This document shows positions 7,460 through 15,696 of a stretch of 50,602 bases of DNA, piece after piece. The notes beneath the pieces were generated by a model. The model searched no databases. It saw only the letters and a program-made list of their open reading frames with translations, and was not told the DNA's origin. Numbering within the stretch: position 1 is the stretch's first letter; each line of letters opens with the position of its first letter. The position numbers and the translations under genes were made by a program. This stretch comes from JAAYYM01 sp964483395 (lineage in GTDB: Bacteria; Bacillota; Clostridia; Lachnospirales; Lachnospiraceae), in assembly GCA_964483395.1 (NCBI GenBank), contig CAZABT010000005.1:1-50602 (forward strand), written 5' to 3'.

Positions 7460-8823
7460 CCTATATTCTGAATGATTTTACGATTGATGCGCAGGAGGAA
7501 GAAAACGGAAAAGGAAAGGGAAACCAGTTCGGCAATTGGAAATGCCCACCATACATTATTTACTTTTCCGGACAATGACAGCAGATAGGCCGCAGGAAGT
7601 AATACCACAAGTTGACGGGTGATAGATACAATCATGCTGTAGATGCCGTTTCCAAGTGCCTGAAAGACGGAACCGATGATGATGCAGAAGCCGGCAAGCA
7701 GGAAATGAAGGCTGATGATACGAAGAGCCGGAATGCCCATGCTCAGCATGTGCTCCGAAGCATCAAACAGCTTGAACAGCGGCGCGGGTAAGAACTGAAA
7801 CACCAAAAATCCTACCAGCATGAGAAATTCGGCATAGAGAACGCTTAGTTTAATTGTGTGAACCAGACGTTCTTTTTTTCTCGCTCCGTAATTAAAGGCA
7901 ATGATGGGAACCATCCCGTTGTTCAATCCAAAAATAGGCATGAAGATAAAACTCTGCAGTTTGAAATACACACCAAATACTGCCGTTGTCGTTGAGGAAA
8001 AAGTGATTAGGATTCGATTCATGCCGTAGGTCATGATGGAGCCGATGGACTGCATTATAATAGAAGGAAGCCCAACGGCATAAATCTGTCCGATGGTGGC
8101 CATGTCCGGACGGAATCCTTTAAAATAAAGCTTTACCTCGTCGTTTTTACGCAGGTTGATAAAAAATGCGGCAATTCCGGCAACAATCTGACCAATGATA
8201 GTGGCAATCGCTGCACCTGCAACGCCAAGCTTCGGAAATCCGAGCAGACCAAAGATCAGAATCGGATCAAGGATCAGGTTGATGATTGCACCAAGACTCT
8301 GTGTAAGCATTGTGTAAAAGGTTCGGCCGGTAGACTGCAGCAGCTTTTCAAAGATAAACTGTGCGTAAATGCCGAAGGAACAGCAGCAGACAATGGACAG
8401 ATACTGTACGCCGTAGGCTATGATTTCGGGATCGTTGGTCTGGCTTTCATAAAAGGGTCTGGTGATAAAGATACCAATCAAAAGGAACAGAAGGGCATTG
8501 ATGATGGAAAGAAAGATGCCGTTCATTGCACTTTGATTAACCTTATCATAGTCTTTCTCGCCGAGAGAGCGGGACAGAAGAGCGTTCACACCGACTCCCA
8601 TACCGGCGCCAAGCGCAATCATCAGACTTTGCAAAGGAAAGGCAAGGGAGACGGCAGTCAGTGCGTCCTCACAGATTCGGGAAACAAATATGGAATCCAC
8701 AACATTGTACAATGCTTGTACCAGCATGGAAATCATCATTGGCAGGGACATGGATACCAGCAGTTTATCTACCGGCATGGTTCCCATTTTATTTTCAGAT
8801 ACATTTTGTTGAGCTTCCTGCAT
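7441..8823 (-). CDS. MATE family efflux transporter
   Basis: This 460-residue, twelve-helix protein belongs to the multidrug and toxin extrusion family, which exports cationic drugs or metabolites using a sodium or proton gradient. The N-terminal half shows the family pattern SLPMMISMLVQALYNVVDSIFVSRI with GVGVNALLSRSLGE after it. The related second half begins near IGSIMTYGMNRIL. It resembles the DinF/MepA-like branch. AGAGGT just upstream of the start (plus-strand 8832-8837) supports ATG at 8823. It is divergent from the STAS gene, and its substrate is unknown. Confidence 0.9.
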   Translation of the reverse strand: MQEAQQNVSENKMGTMPVDKLLVSMSLPMMISMLVQALYNVVDSIFVSRICEDALTAVSLAFPLQSLMIALGAGMGVGVNALLSRSLGEKDYDKVNQSAMNGIFLSIINALLFLLIGIFITRPFYESQTNDPEIIAYGVQYLSIVCCCSFGIYAQFIFEKLLQSTGRTFYTMLTQSLGAIINLILDPILIFGLLGFPKLGVAGAAIATIIGQIVAGIAAFFINLRKNDEVKLYFKGFRPDMATIGQIYAVGLPSIIMQSIGSIMTYGMNRILITFSSTTTAVFGVYFKLQSFIFMPIFGLNNGMVPIIAFNYGARKKERLVHTIKLSVLYAEFLMLVGFLVFQFLPAPLFKLFDASEHMLSMGIPALRIISLHFLLAGFCIIIGSVFQALGNGIYSMIVSITRQLVVLLPAAYLLSLSGKVNNVWWAFPIAELVSLSFSVFFLLRINRKIIQNIGKEPVS

Positions 8824-8875
8824 GATTTCAGACCTCTTTGATTTTATAGTTTTAATGACATATTCAAACCTTAAA

Positions 8876-8905
8876 AGTATAGCATAGCAGACATATAATT
8901 GTAAA
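8876..8905 (-). promoter_or_regulatory. SigA-type promoter for the MATE gene
   Basis: Read on the minus strand, TTTACA (plus 8900-8905) is followed after 18 nt by TATACT (plus 8876-8881), about 50 nt upstream of the MATE start. Confidence 0.6.
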
Positions 8906-8970
8906 CGAATATCTGCCTGTGCAGAGAGAAACGCAGAGAGAAATGATAGAAAAGAACCTTCCGGAGCCTT

Positions 8971-9020
8971 TGTAAAAAATGTAAATCATCGTTTACAAGG
9001 GTTTTCAATTCATGTATAAT
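8971..9020 (+). promoter_or_regulatory. Promoter of the STAS/anti-sigma genes with a -35-overlapping dyad
   Basis: TTTACA (8992-8997) and TATAAT (9015-9020) are separated by exactly 17 nt, a near-consensus SigA promoter. The -35 box is the right arm of the dyad TGTAAATCATCGTTTACA (8980-8997). A further TGTAAA lies at 8971-8976. The arrangement could be an operator for an unidentified repressor, but the dyad might also arise by chance from the -35 sequence. Confidence 0.6.
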
Positions 9021-9060
9021 AGATGCAGCGAACTTCTTATTAAGAAAGGATGAATTCATT

Positions 9061-9357
9061 ATGACAATTACGAAAGTAAATGAGGGTGACAAGCTTACAT
9101 TAAAAATGGAGGGAAGACTGGATACAACCACGACTCCACAGTTGGAGGAAGAACTGAAGACAGCATTGAACGGCATCAAGACACTTGTGTTTGATTTTGC
9201 ACAGTTGGAATACTTATCATCAGCAGGATTACGTGTTTTATTGGCAACACAGAAACAGATGAACCAGCAGGGTAGCATGACCATTACCAATGTCAATGCA
9301 ACGATTATGGAAGTGTTTGAAGTGACAGGCTTTGTGGACATTTTGACGATTCAGTAA
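9061..9357 (+). CDS. STAS-domain anti-sigma factor antagonist
   Basis: This 98-residue protein is a single STAS domain of the SpoIIAA/RsbV type. Such proteins, when unphosphorylated, bind an anti-sigma kinase and free its sigma factor. The phosphorylatable serine lies in YLSSAGLRVL (S53/S54). The fold pattern of FDFAQLEYLSSAG, then a long helix, then VTGF near the C-terminus is complete. It starts at ATG 9061 after AAAGGA at 9046-9051 and is followed 26 nt later by a matching anti-sigma kinase gene. No sigma factor gene is adjacent. Confidence 0.9.
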   Translation: MTITKVNEGDKLTLKMEGRLDTTTTPQLEEELKTALNGIKTLVFDFAQLEYLSSAGLRVLLATQKQMNQQGSMTITNVNATIMEVFEVTGFVDILTIQ

Positions 9358-9383
9358 ATGATAAAAATTCAAGGAGCAAGCAA

Positions 9384-9788
9384 ATGCAGACGATAGTGAT
9401 ACCTGCCAGAATCGAGGAAATGAATAAGGTGACGGAATTTGTATCCGATATTCTAGAAGCAAATGATTGCTCAACAAAGGCCAGGATACAGATTGAAGTA
9501 GCAATTGATGAAGTCCTGTCCAATATTGTTCATTATGCATATGAGGGAAAAGCGGGAGAGGTTCGGGTAGAGTGCGGAGTTTCCGAGGGGACAGCTACGC
9601 TGTGCTTTATTGATGCGGGCGTTCCGTATGATCCGCTGAAAAAAGAGGACCCGGATGTAACACTGTCAGTCAGTGAACGTGCTATCGGCGGTTTAGGCAT
9701 TTTCATGGTGAAGAAAAGCATGGATGAAATGCGGTATGAGTACAAGGATGACTGTAACAGACTGACGCTGATCAAACATATTGCATAG
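9384..9788 (+). CDS. Anti-sigma regulatory Ser/Thr kinase (RsbW/SpoIIAB-like)
   Basis: This 134-residue protein is a GHKL ATPase of the HATPase_c_2 type. It has the N box EVLSNIVHYAY (E43, N47), the G1 box DAGVPYDP (D77) and the G2 loop IGGLGIFMVK (102-110). Members phosphorylate a STAS-domain partner and sequester a sigma factor, or act in other partner-switch systems. The immediately upstream STAS gene is the expected partner. AAGGAG upstream of ATG 9384 supports the start. Without an adjacent sigma gene the output of the switch is unknown. Confidence 0.88.
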   Translation: MQTIVIPARIEEMNKVTEFVSDILEANDCSTKARIQIEVAIDEVLSNIVHYAYEGKAGEVRVECGVSEGTATLCFIDAGVPYDPLKKEDPDVTLSVSERAIGGLGIFMVKKSMDEMRYEYKDDCNRLTLIKHIA

Positions 9789-9803
9789 GAGATGTGACCA
9801 TAT

Positions 9804-10712
9804 ATGGAAACGAGTAAACGAACAAAAAGGATTTTGATTTATCTTGGAATTACATTCCTGCTTACCTATGTGGTGGAAATCGGGTGGATCAGAAATATAT
9901 ATGGTGCCACGGATGTCAAGACCAATTTGATTGCACAGGTGGCAACCTCCTCGGTAATGCTGATACCGGCTGCTGCGGTTTTGATTACGAGACTTGTGAC
10001 CAAGGAAGGGTTTGGCAATGCATGGATTGCGGCAAAGCTGAAGGGCAATCTGAAGTATTATCTGCTTGCATGGTTCGGCCCTGCTGTTCTGATCGTAATT
10101 GGTGCACTTGTTTATTTTTTGATCTTTCCTGGGGAATATGATACAGAAATGAGCAATGCAGTCAGAATTTATGCTGAACAGGGAATTCAACTGACACCGG
10201 CTCAAATCAGGACAGCGGCATTGAGCCAGTTGATTACGGCAGTCATTATTGCCCCGGTCATGAACTGCATTACATGCTTTGGTGAGGAATGGGGCTGGCG
10301 GGGCTACCTTGTGCCGAAGCTGTCTGAGAAGTTTTCATTTTTACCGACTGTATTGATTTCAGGTGTGATCTGGGGACTGTGGCATGCACCCTTGATTGCA
10401 CTGGGACACAATTATGGCGTGGATTATGCGGGTGCGCCCATAGGAGGCATTTTGGCCATGTGTTTGTTTTGCATTGTGATGGGAACCTGCCTTTCTTTTC
10501 TGTGCCTGAGAGCAAAAAGCTGTATTCCGGGAGTGATAGGGCATGGTGCATTAAACGGCTTTGCATCAGCCGCCATCATGTTTTCGAGAGACGGAGGAAA
10601 TCCGTTCATCGGGCCGACTCCGACAGGGATTATCGGAGGAATCGGATTCCTGCTTGCAGCGGTTCTGATTATTTTTTTGATGAGAAAGAATAATGGTTTT
10701 CATAATTCATAA
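9804..10712 (+). CDS. CPBP family intramembrane metalloprotease
   Basis: This 302-residue polytopic protein is of the CAAX protease / bacteriocin-processing (CPBP, ABI) family. The motifs are motif 1 EEWGWRGYL at 161-169, motif 2 WGLWHAPL at 190-197, and motif 3 around GHGALNG near residue 250. Together they supply the Glu and His residues that bind the catalytic metal. Possible roles include processing of signal peptides or peptides, or self-immunity. The gene starts 15 nt after the anti-sigma kinase and is probably cotranscribed, which hints at a link with the partner-switch pair. The substrate is unknown. Confidence 0.88.
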   Translation: METSKRTKRILIYLGITFLLTYVVEIGWIRNIYGATDVKTNLIAQVATSSVMLIPAAAVLITRLVTKEGFGNAWIAAKLKGNLKYYLLAWFGPAVLIVIGALVYFLIFPGEYDTEMSNAVRIYAEQGIQLTPAQIRTAALSQLITAVIIAPVMNCITCFGEEWGWRGYLVPKLSEKFSFLPTVLISGVIWGLWHAPLIALGHNYGVDYAGAPIGGILAMCLFCIVMGTCLSFLCLRAKSCIPGVIGHGALNGFASAAIMFSRDGGNPFIGPTPTGIIGGIGFLLAAVLIIFLMRKNNGFHNS

Positions 10713-10756
10713 GTTGTGTTACAATCAATAATAGTATCGGGAAAAGAAGGCGATGG

Positions 10757-11725
10757 ATGATGGACGGGCGTGAAGGAACGCAGAATGCCGACCGTAAAGC
10801 CAGAATACGTCTTATGAAACGGATCATTATCATTGGAATCACAGTGCTGATTGTATTACCATTATTTCTATGTATTTTTCTTTTTATAAAGGTTCATATA
10901 TTGGAAAAGCAGATTCAGGATTTATATGAAACCAGAGCAGAAGAAACGATTATGGCTGTAGCGCTTTCTGATAAAGCAGCTTCGATGGAGCTGGCAGTAG
11001 AGGATGAGACTGATGAGGCAGAGACTGTGTCGGAGCAGACAGAGTCAGTGCCGGCAGAAACGGAAGAACCGATCGTGGTCGGACAGTTGGAACAGGAAAA
11101 ATGGCCGCGAAAGGTATATTTAACATTTGATGATGGACCGAGTTATTATACGGATGATATTTTGGATATATTGAATCGGTATGGTGTTAAGGCTAATTTT
11201 TTTGTGATAGGAACGGAAGATCCGGAACTGAAAAAGATGTATCAGCGGATTATAGATGAGGGCCATGTGCTGGGCATGCATTCCTATTCACATAAATATC
11301 AGGATATATATGCATCTGTGGATGCGTTTGCCGGGGATTTGAGCAGATTGGAAACATTATTGTACGATGAAACCGGTATAATTCCAAAACTGTATCGTTT
11401 TCCGGGAGGAAGCAGTAATACGGTTTCGGCGGTCAGCATGGGATATTTTATTGATTATCTGTCAGCCAAGGGCATTACTTATTATGACTGGAACATATCG
11501 TCAGGAGATGCTTCCGAGCATCTGTTACCAAAAGAAGACATTGTGAGAAATTCACTATACCGCATTGACGAGAATGAAGAAACAATGATTCTGCTGCATG
11601 ATATTGGTGATAAATCTACGACCGTAGAGGCTTTGCCCGAAATCATTGAAGCATTGCAGGCACAGGGATTACCGATTGCAACGATTGATGATACCACGAT
11701 GCCTGTCCAACACATATTGGAATAG
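10757..11725 (+). CDS. Membrane-anchored polysaccharide deacetylase (NodB domain)
   Basis: This enzyme would remove N- or O-acetyl groups from cell-wall or surface glycans (carbohydrate esterase family 4). The 322-residue protein has a basic N-terminus, one transmembrane anchor (about 22-45) and a Glu/Thr-rich linker (about 80-110). Its NodB domain has all three core motifs: TFDDGP (123-128, D125 and D126), HSYSH (175-179) and RFPGG (214-218). It therefore looks catalytically complete and acts outside the membrane. Two in-frame starts, ATG 10757 and 10760, are equally plausible after GAAGG at 10746-10750. A peptidoglycan N-acetylglucosamine deacetylase role is likely but not proven. Confidence 0.88.
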   Translation: MMDGREGTQNADRKARIRLMKRIIIIGITVLIVLPLFLCIFLFIKVHILEKQIQDLYETRAEETIMAVALSDKAASMELAVEDETDEAETVSEQTESVPAETEEPIVVGQLEQEKWPRKVYLTFDDGPSYYTDDILDILNRYGVKANFFVIGTEDPELKKMYQRIIDEGHVLGMHSYSHKYQDIYASVDAFAGDLSRLETLLYDETGIIPKLYRFPGGSSNTVSAVSMGYFIDYLSAKGITYYDWNISSGDASEHLLPKEDIVRNSLYRIDENEETMILLHDIGDKSTTVEALPEIIEALQAQGLPIATIDDTTMPVQHILE

Positions 11726-11766
11726 TAAAACAAGATTCTAAATATACCATGATGGAGGAAAGAGAA

Positions 11767-12768
11767 ATGAGTTTTTTTAAGGATTTCAAGGAAGATTTAT
11801 CACAGGCAGTGAATGAGCTGATGCCGGAAGATTCAAACGGCAAGTCACAGGAGGACATCCAGATGGTGGATACGCTGACTGTGGACACGCTGACAGAGGA
11901 TGAAGACGAAAATGAACCCAGTATCGAAGAAATGCTTAATAACATTGAAAACATTAATTTGGCAGGCGAGTCATTGGAACCTGTAATCGAGCCGATGGAG
12001 CCGGCAGAGAGCTTTGAGCAGGCGGCTGAATATGCAGAGCCGGTTGCAGAGCTGACTGAGGAAGTACAGATAAAGGAAGAACAGTTGGAAGATAAACAGA
12101 TAGAAGATGAACAAATAGAAGAAGTAAAGACTGAAGAAATGTTTTCAGAAGAGCCGGTCATGGAAGCAGTCGTACCGGAGCTTATTATGGAGCCGACAGT
12201 AGAAGAAGTCAAAGAAGAGCCGATGATTGAGCAGGAGGTTGCGCAGATGATGGAGAAAGAAAATACAATGCTGGAGGATGAGGACAGAGCAACAGACGAA
12301 ACAGGTCTGATTACAGCAGGTATGACTATTAAGGGAGATATTATTACGACAGGATCTCTTGAGGTGCTGGGTTCTGTTGAAGGTGATATAGATGTAAAGG
12401 GCAAGCTGGAAGTAGCAGGGTCTATTAAGGGAAATTCAAAGGCTGCAGATGTATATGCAGAATCAGCCAAGATCATAGGAGAAATTGTCAGCACGGGTCC
12501 GGTCAAGATTGGACAGAATTCTGTTGTAAAGGGGAACATTACTGCAGCAGCAGGCGTGTTTGCCGGTGCTGTGAAGGGAGATATTGATATTCAGGGCCCC
12601 GTAATTTTGGACACGACTGCCATTATTATGGGCAATATCAAGTCTAAATCTATTCAGATCAATAATGGTGCTGTGATTGAAGGTATGTGTTCACAATGCT
12701 ATGCTGAGGTAAGTCCGACCAATTTCTTCGGTGAAGATGAGAAACCGGTAGCAAAGGCAAAAAAATAG
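11767..12768 (+). CDS. Bactofilin-domain protein with long acidic N-terminus
   Basis: This 333-residue protein has a polymer-forming bactofilin domain at about 181-315, with the regular beta-helix pattern (TIKGDIITTGSLEVLG, then VEGDIDVKGKLEVAG and so on). Bactofilins form non-nucleotide filaments that scaffold envelope enzymes. The first 18 residues (MSFFKDFKEDLSQAVNEL) look like an amphipathic membrane-binding helix. Residues 30-170 are an acidic, low-complexity linker with imperfect repeats such as EEQLEDKQIEDEQIEEV. GGAGGAAA at 11754-11761 supports ATG 11767 over ATG 11749. It lies just downstream of a wall-glycan deacetylase and just upstream of pyrH. Bactofilins elsewhere recruit peptidoglycan enzymes, so a link is plausible. 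Confidence 0.85.
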   Translation: MSFFKDFKEDLSQAVNELMPEDSNGKSQEDIQMVDTLTVDTLTEDEDENEPSIEEMLNNIENINLAGESLEPVIEPMEPAESFEQAAEYAEPVAELTEEVQIKEEQLEDKQIEDEQIEEVKTEEMFSEEPVMEAVVPELIMEPTVEEVKEEPMIEQEVAQMMEKENTMLEDEDRATDETGLITAGMTIKGDIITTGSLEVLGSVEGDIDVKGKLEVAGSIKGNSKAADVYAESAKIIGEIVSTGPVKIGQNSVVKGNITAAAGVFAGAVKGDIDIQGPVILDTTAIIMGNIKSKSIQINNGAVIEGMCSQCYAEVSPTNFFGEDEKPVAKAKK

Positions 12769-12784
12769 ATAGGAAGAGATCTAT

Positions 12785-13480
12785 ATGAAAAGAGTATTAT
12801 TGAAATTAAGTGGTGAGGCATTGGCCGGCGAGAAGAAGACCGGATTTGATGAACCGACTGTAAGAGGCGTAGCGCTGCAGGTAAAGGAACTGGTTGAGGA
12901 TGGCATTCAGGTAGGCATTGTCATCGGCGGTGGAAACTTTTGGAGAGGCCGTACAAGCGAGAATATTGATCGCACAAAGGCTGACCAGATCGGAATGCTG
13001 GCAACCATTATGAATTGTATTTATGTGTCCGAGATATTCCGATCAGTCGGAATGATGACGTCGGTGCTGACACCGTTTGAATGCGGTTCATTTACGAAAC
13101 TGTTTTCCAAAGACAGAGCAAACAAGTATTTTGGTAAGGGATTCGTAGTCTTTTTTGCAGGCGGAACCGGACATCCATATTTTTCGACAGATACCGGTGT
13201 TGTTTTGCGCGCAATAGAAGTGGATGCGGAAGCAATCCTGTTGGCGAAGGCGGTTGACGGCGTTTATGATTCAGATCCGCGTACCAATCCAAATGCAAAA
13301 AAATATGATGAGGTTTCAATCAATGATGTAATTGAACAGAAGCTTCAGGTGGTTGATTTGACAGCCTCTATTCTTGCAATGGAAAATAAAATGCCGATGC
13401 TGGTGTTTGGACTGAATGAGGAAAACAGCATTGTTAATACCATAAAAGGGAAATTTAACGGCACGAAGGTAACGGTGTAG
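12785..13480 (+). CDS. pyrH: UMP kinase
   Basis: PyrH phosphorylates UMP to UDP with ATP in pyrimidine nucleotide synthesis. The 231-residue protein has KLSGEAL (7-13), the GGGNFWRG loop and the late DGVYDSDPR segment of the amino-acid kinase fold, with the normal bacterial length. It begins 16 nt after the bactofilin gene with AGGAAGAG as ribosome binding site. frr follows after 11 nt, the usual bacterial order. The rpsB-tsf pair that commonly precedes pyrH is not here. Confidence 0.96.
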   Translation: MKRVLLKLSGEALAGEKKTGFDEPTVRGVALQVKELVEDGIQVGIVIGGGNFWRGRTSENIDRTKADQIGMLATIMNCIYVSEIFRSVGMMTSVLTPFECGSFTKLFSKDRANKYFGKGFVVFFAGGTGHPYFSTDTGVVLRAIEVDAEAILLAKAVDGVYDSDPRTNPNAKKYDEVSINDVIEQKLQVVDLTASILAMENKMPMLVFGLNEENSIVNTIKGKFNGTKVTV

Positions 13481-13491
13481 GGAGGACAGCC

Positions 13492-14043
13492 ATGAACGAA
13501 AAATTACAGGTATATGAGACAAAGATGCAGAAAGCATATGAGAATCTGATTGCGGAATTTGCAACCATCAGAGCAGGCAGAGCCAATCCGCATGTTCTTG
13601 ACAGAATCAGAGTAGATTATTATGGGACACCGACACCGATTCAGCAGGTGAGCAATGTATCAGTTCCGGAACCGCGATTGATACAGATTGCGCCGTGGGA
13701 GAAGAACCTTCTGAAGGAAATCGAAAAGGCGATTCTGACCTCAGATATCGGTATCAATCCAACCAATGACGGGCAGACGATTCGTTTGGTATTTCCGGAG
13801 TTGACGGAGGAACGCAGAAAAGAACTGGTCAAGGAAGTGAAGAAGAAGGGCGAGGCCAATAAGGTTGCAGTCAGAAATGCAAGACGAGACGGCAATGATG
13901 CCTTTAAGAAGCTGTCCAAGGAGGATGTATCTGAGGATGAAATCAAGGATCTTGAGGAACAGCTGCAAAAGATCACTGATAAGTTTATCAAGGAGATTGA
14001 TAAGCTGGTGGATGAAAAGTCCGAGGATATCCTGAAGGTTTGA
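13492..14043 (+). CDS. frr: Ribosome recycling factor
   Basis: RRF splits post-termination ribosomes together with EF-G. The 183-residue protein begins with the long helical domain I (MQKAYENLIAEFATIRAGRA), then the beta domain with YYGTPTPIQQVSNV and PWEKNLLKEIEKAI, and returns to helices at the C-terminus, as expected. GGGAGGA upstream of ATG 13492 is a strong ribosome binding site. It is cotranscribed with pyrH. A terminator-like hairpin separates it from uppS. Confidence 0.96.
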   Translation: MNEKLQVYETKMQKAYENLIAEFATIRAGRANPHVLDRIRVDYYGTPTPIQQVSNVSVPEPRLIQIAPWEKNLLKEIEKAILTSDIGINPTNDGQTIRLVFPELTEERRKELVKEVKKKGEANKVAVRNARRDGNDAFKKLSKEDVSEDEIKDLEEQLQKITDKFIKEIDKLVDEKSEDILKV

Positions 14044-14071
14044 TGTATTTTTGAATGAAGTGAATAAAGGG

Positions 14072-14110
14072 GGACATGACATTCGCAAGAGTCGTGTCCT
14101 CTCATTTTTT
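14072..14110 (+). terminator. Terminator-like hairpin between frr and uppS
   Basis: GGACATGAC (14072-14080) pairs with GTCGTGTCC (14091-14099), nine pairs including one wobble. A run of six T follows at 14105-14110 after a 5-nt gap. The gap would weaken termination, so it probably tunes read-through into uppS. The uppS ribosome binding site AAGGAG comes directly after the T-run. Confidence 0.6.
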
Positions 14111-14125
14111 AAGGAGTGTAATGAG

Positions 14126-14814
14126 ATGAATGTTCCCAATCATATAGCGATTATTCTGGATGGCAATGGCAGATGGGCAAAGAGTAAGGGCATGCCGAGA
14201 AATTATGGACATGCACAGGGCAGCAAAAATGTGGAGATCATATGTGAAGAAGCGTATAAGATGGGTGTGAATTATTTGANNNNNNNNNNTGGTCACGGCC
14301 GAAGGATGAGGTGGATGCGCTGATGAAGCTGCTGCGCAGCTATATGAAGACTTGCTTGAAAACAGCCGAAAAGAACCGTATGTGTGTTAAGGTGCTTGGT
14401 GATAAGAGCGGGTTGGCAGAGGACATCCGTAATCGGATTGAAGAGTTGGAAGCAGCTACGAAGGACAATGACGGACTGCATTTCCAGATTGCACTGAACT
14501 ATGGAAGCAAGGATGAGATGCTGCGTGCCATGAATCGGCTCATCAGTGAACGAGAGGCAGGAGCGATAGAAAAAGTACCTGTTACAGAGGAATTGTTTGA
14601 ACAATATCTGGATACGGCGGGACTGCCTGATCCGGATCTGCTGATTCGTACAAGCGGAGAACAGCGAATTTCTAATTTTCTGTTATGGCAACTGGCATAT
14701 GCGGAATTTTACTTTGCAGATGTTCATTGGCCGGATTTTTCAAAAGAGGAACTAATCAAAGCAATTGAGGTATATAATAGTAGAGACAGACGGTATGGAG
14801 CCGTAAAGGAATAA
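14126..14814 (+). CDS. uppS: Isoprenyl (undecaprenyl) diphosphate synthase, interrupted by an assembly gap
   Basis: UppS condenses isopentenyl units onto farnesyl diphosphate to make the C55 carrier lipid for the cell wall. The 5' part shows the catalytic LDGNGRWAK motif and GHAQGSKN. The 3' part shows DLLIRTSGEQRISNFLLWQLAY and WPDF. Ten N at 14280-14289 interrupt it and put the halves in different frames. The family sequence between the flanks (after MGVNYL and before WSRPKDEVDA) is normally TVYAFSTEN. That needs 26 unread bases and restores the frame, giving about 234 residues. I therefore read the gene as intact and the frame break as an artefact. AAGGAG at 14111-14116 supports ATG 14126. 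Confidence 0.88.
14280..14289. other. Assembly gap (10 N) inside uppS
   Basis: Ten undetermined bases. Protein-family expectation for the missing segment is 26 nt, so the gap length is likely a placeholder. Confidence 0.95.
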
Positions 14815-14835
14815 GAAGATCGGAGGTGTGGCTGG

Positions 14836-15663
14836 ATGTTTGTAACAAGACTGATCAGTAGTATCGTCATAGTAATATTGACATTGGGATTTACGATTGC
14901 GGGAGGATATCCGCTGGCATTGGTGCTGTGTGTAGTATCGATTATTGGTCTGTTTGAATTTTACAGAGCAACAGGGGTACGTACGAACGGACAGAAGATC
15001 AATGCTTTGGAGGTAGTTGGATTTCTGGGCATGTTTGCCTATTATGTATTTATGATGTCTCCTGTGGCCGAACAGTTTTTACTGCTGACATTGATCTCCG
15101 TATTGATCATGCTGATGTTCGTATATGTATTTTCTTTTCCGAAACATACTGCGAGCAAGGTTATGGCTGCATTTTTTGGAATTGTGTATGTACCGGTCAT
15201 GCTGTCCTTTATTTATCTGACCAGAGCACTTCCTTATGGAAATTATATTGTATGGTTGATTTTCATTAGTTCCTGGATCAATGATACATGTGCTTATTGC
15301 ACGGGAATGCTGATTGGAAAGCATAAGCTTGCACCAAAGCTCAGTCCGAAAAAATCCATAGAGGGCTCTATCGGCGGAGTAGTCGGCGCAGCATTGGTTG
15401 CCGGTCTGTTTGCATATTTTGTGGTGGAGCAGGCCGTGGAAAATCAAGTCGTTACATGGTGCTTCGTATTGATTGGTGCAGTTGGCGCAGTGGTAGCACA
15501 AATCGGAGATCTGGCGGCATCTGCGATTAAGAGAAATTATGAACTGAAGGATTATGGGAAGCTGATACCGGGTCACGGTGGTATTCTGGACCGTTTTGAC
15601 AGTGTTATCTTTACGGCACCGATGATTTATTTTTTGGCGATTATTTTTATCAGTTTTCAGTAA
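14836..15663 (+). CDS. cdsA: Phosphatidate cytidylyltransferase
   Basis: CdsA makes CDP-diacylglycerol from phosphatidic acid and CTP, the branch point of phospholipid synthesis, in the cytoplasmic membrane. The 275-residue protein has about eight hydrophobic segments. The C-terminal signature is present as KDYGKLIPGHGGILDRFDS, and SWINDTCAYCTGMLIGKHKLAPKLSPKKSIEG is the conserved central region. GGAGGTG upstream fixes ATG 14836. It begins 21 nt after uppS and continues the isoprenoid/envelope cluster. Confidence 0.95.
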   Translation: MFVTRLISSIVIVILTLGFTIAGGYPLALVLCVVSIIGLFEFYRATGVRTNGQKINALEVVGFLGMFAYYVFMMSPVAEQFLLLTLISVLIMLMFVYVFSFPKHTASKVMAAFFGIVYVPVMLSFIYLTRALPYGNYIVWLIFISSWINDTCAYCTGMLIGKHKLAPKLSPKKSIEGSIGGVVGAALVAGLFAYFVVEQAVENQVVTWCFVLIGAVGAVVAQIGDLAASAIKRNYELKDYGKLIPGHGGILDRFDSVIFTAPMIYFLAIIFISFQ

Positions 15664-15696
15664 CAGCGATACATGTGAAAAGAAGGATTAAGAGAA

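Noticed and set aside
14126..14814. uppS as a frameshifted pseudogene
   Set aside because: The break coincides exactly with 10 N, and the expected 26-nt segment restores the frame.
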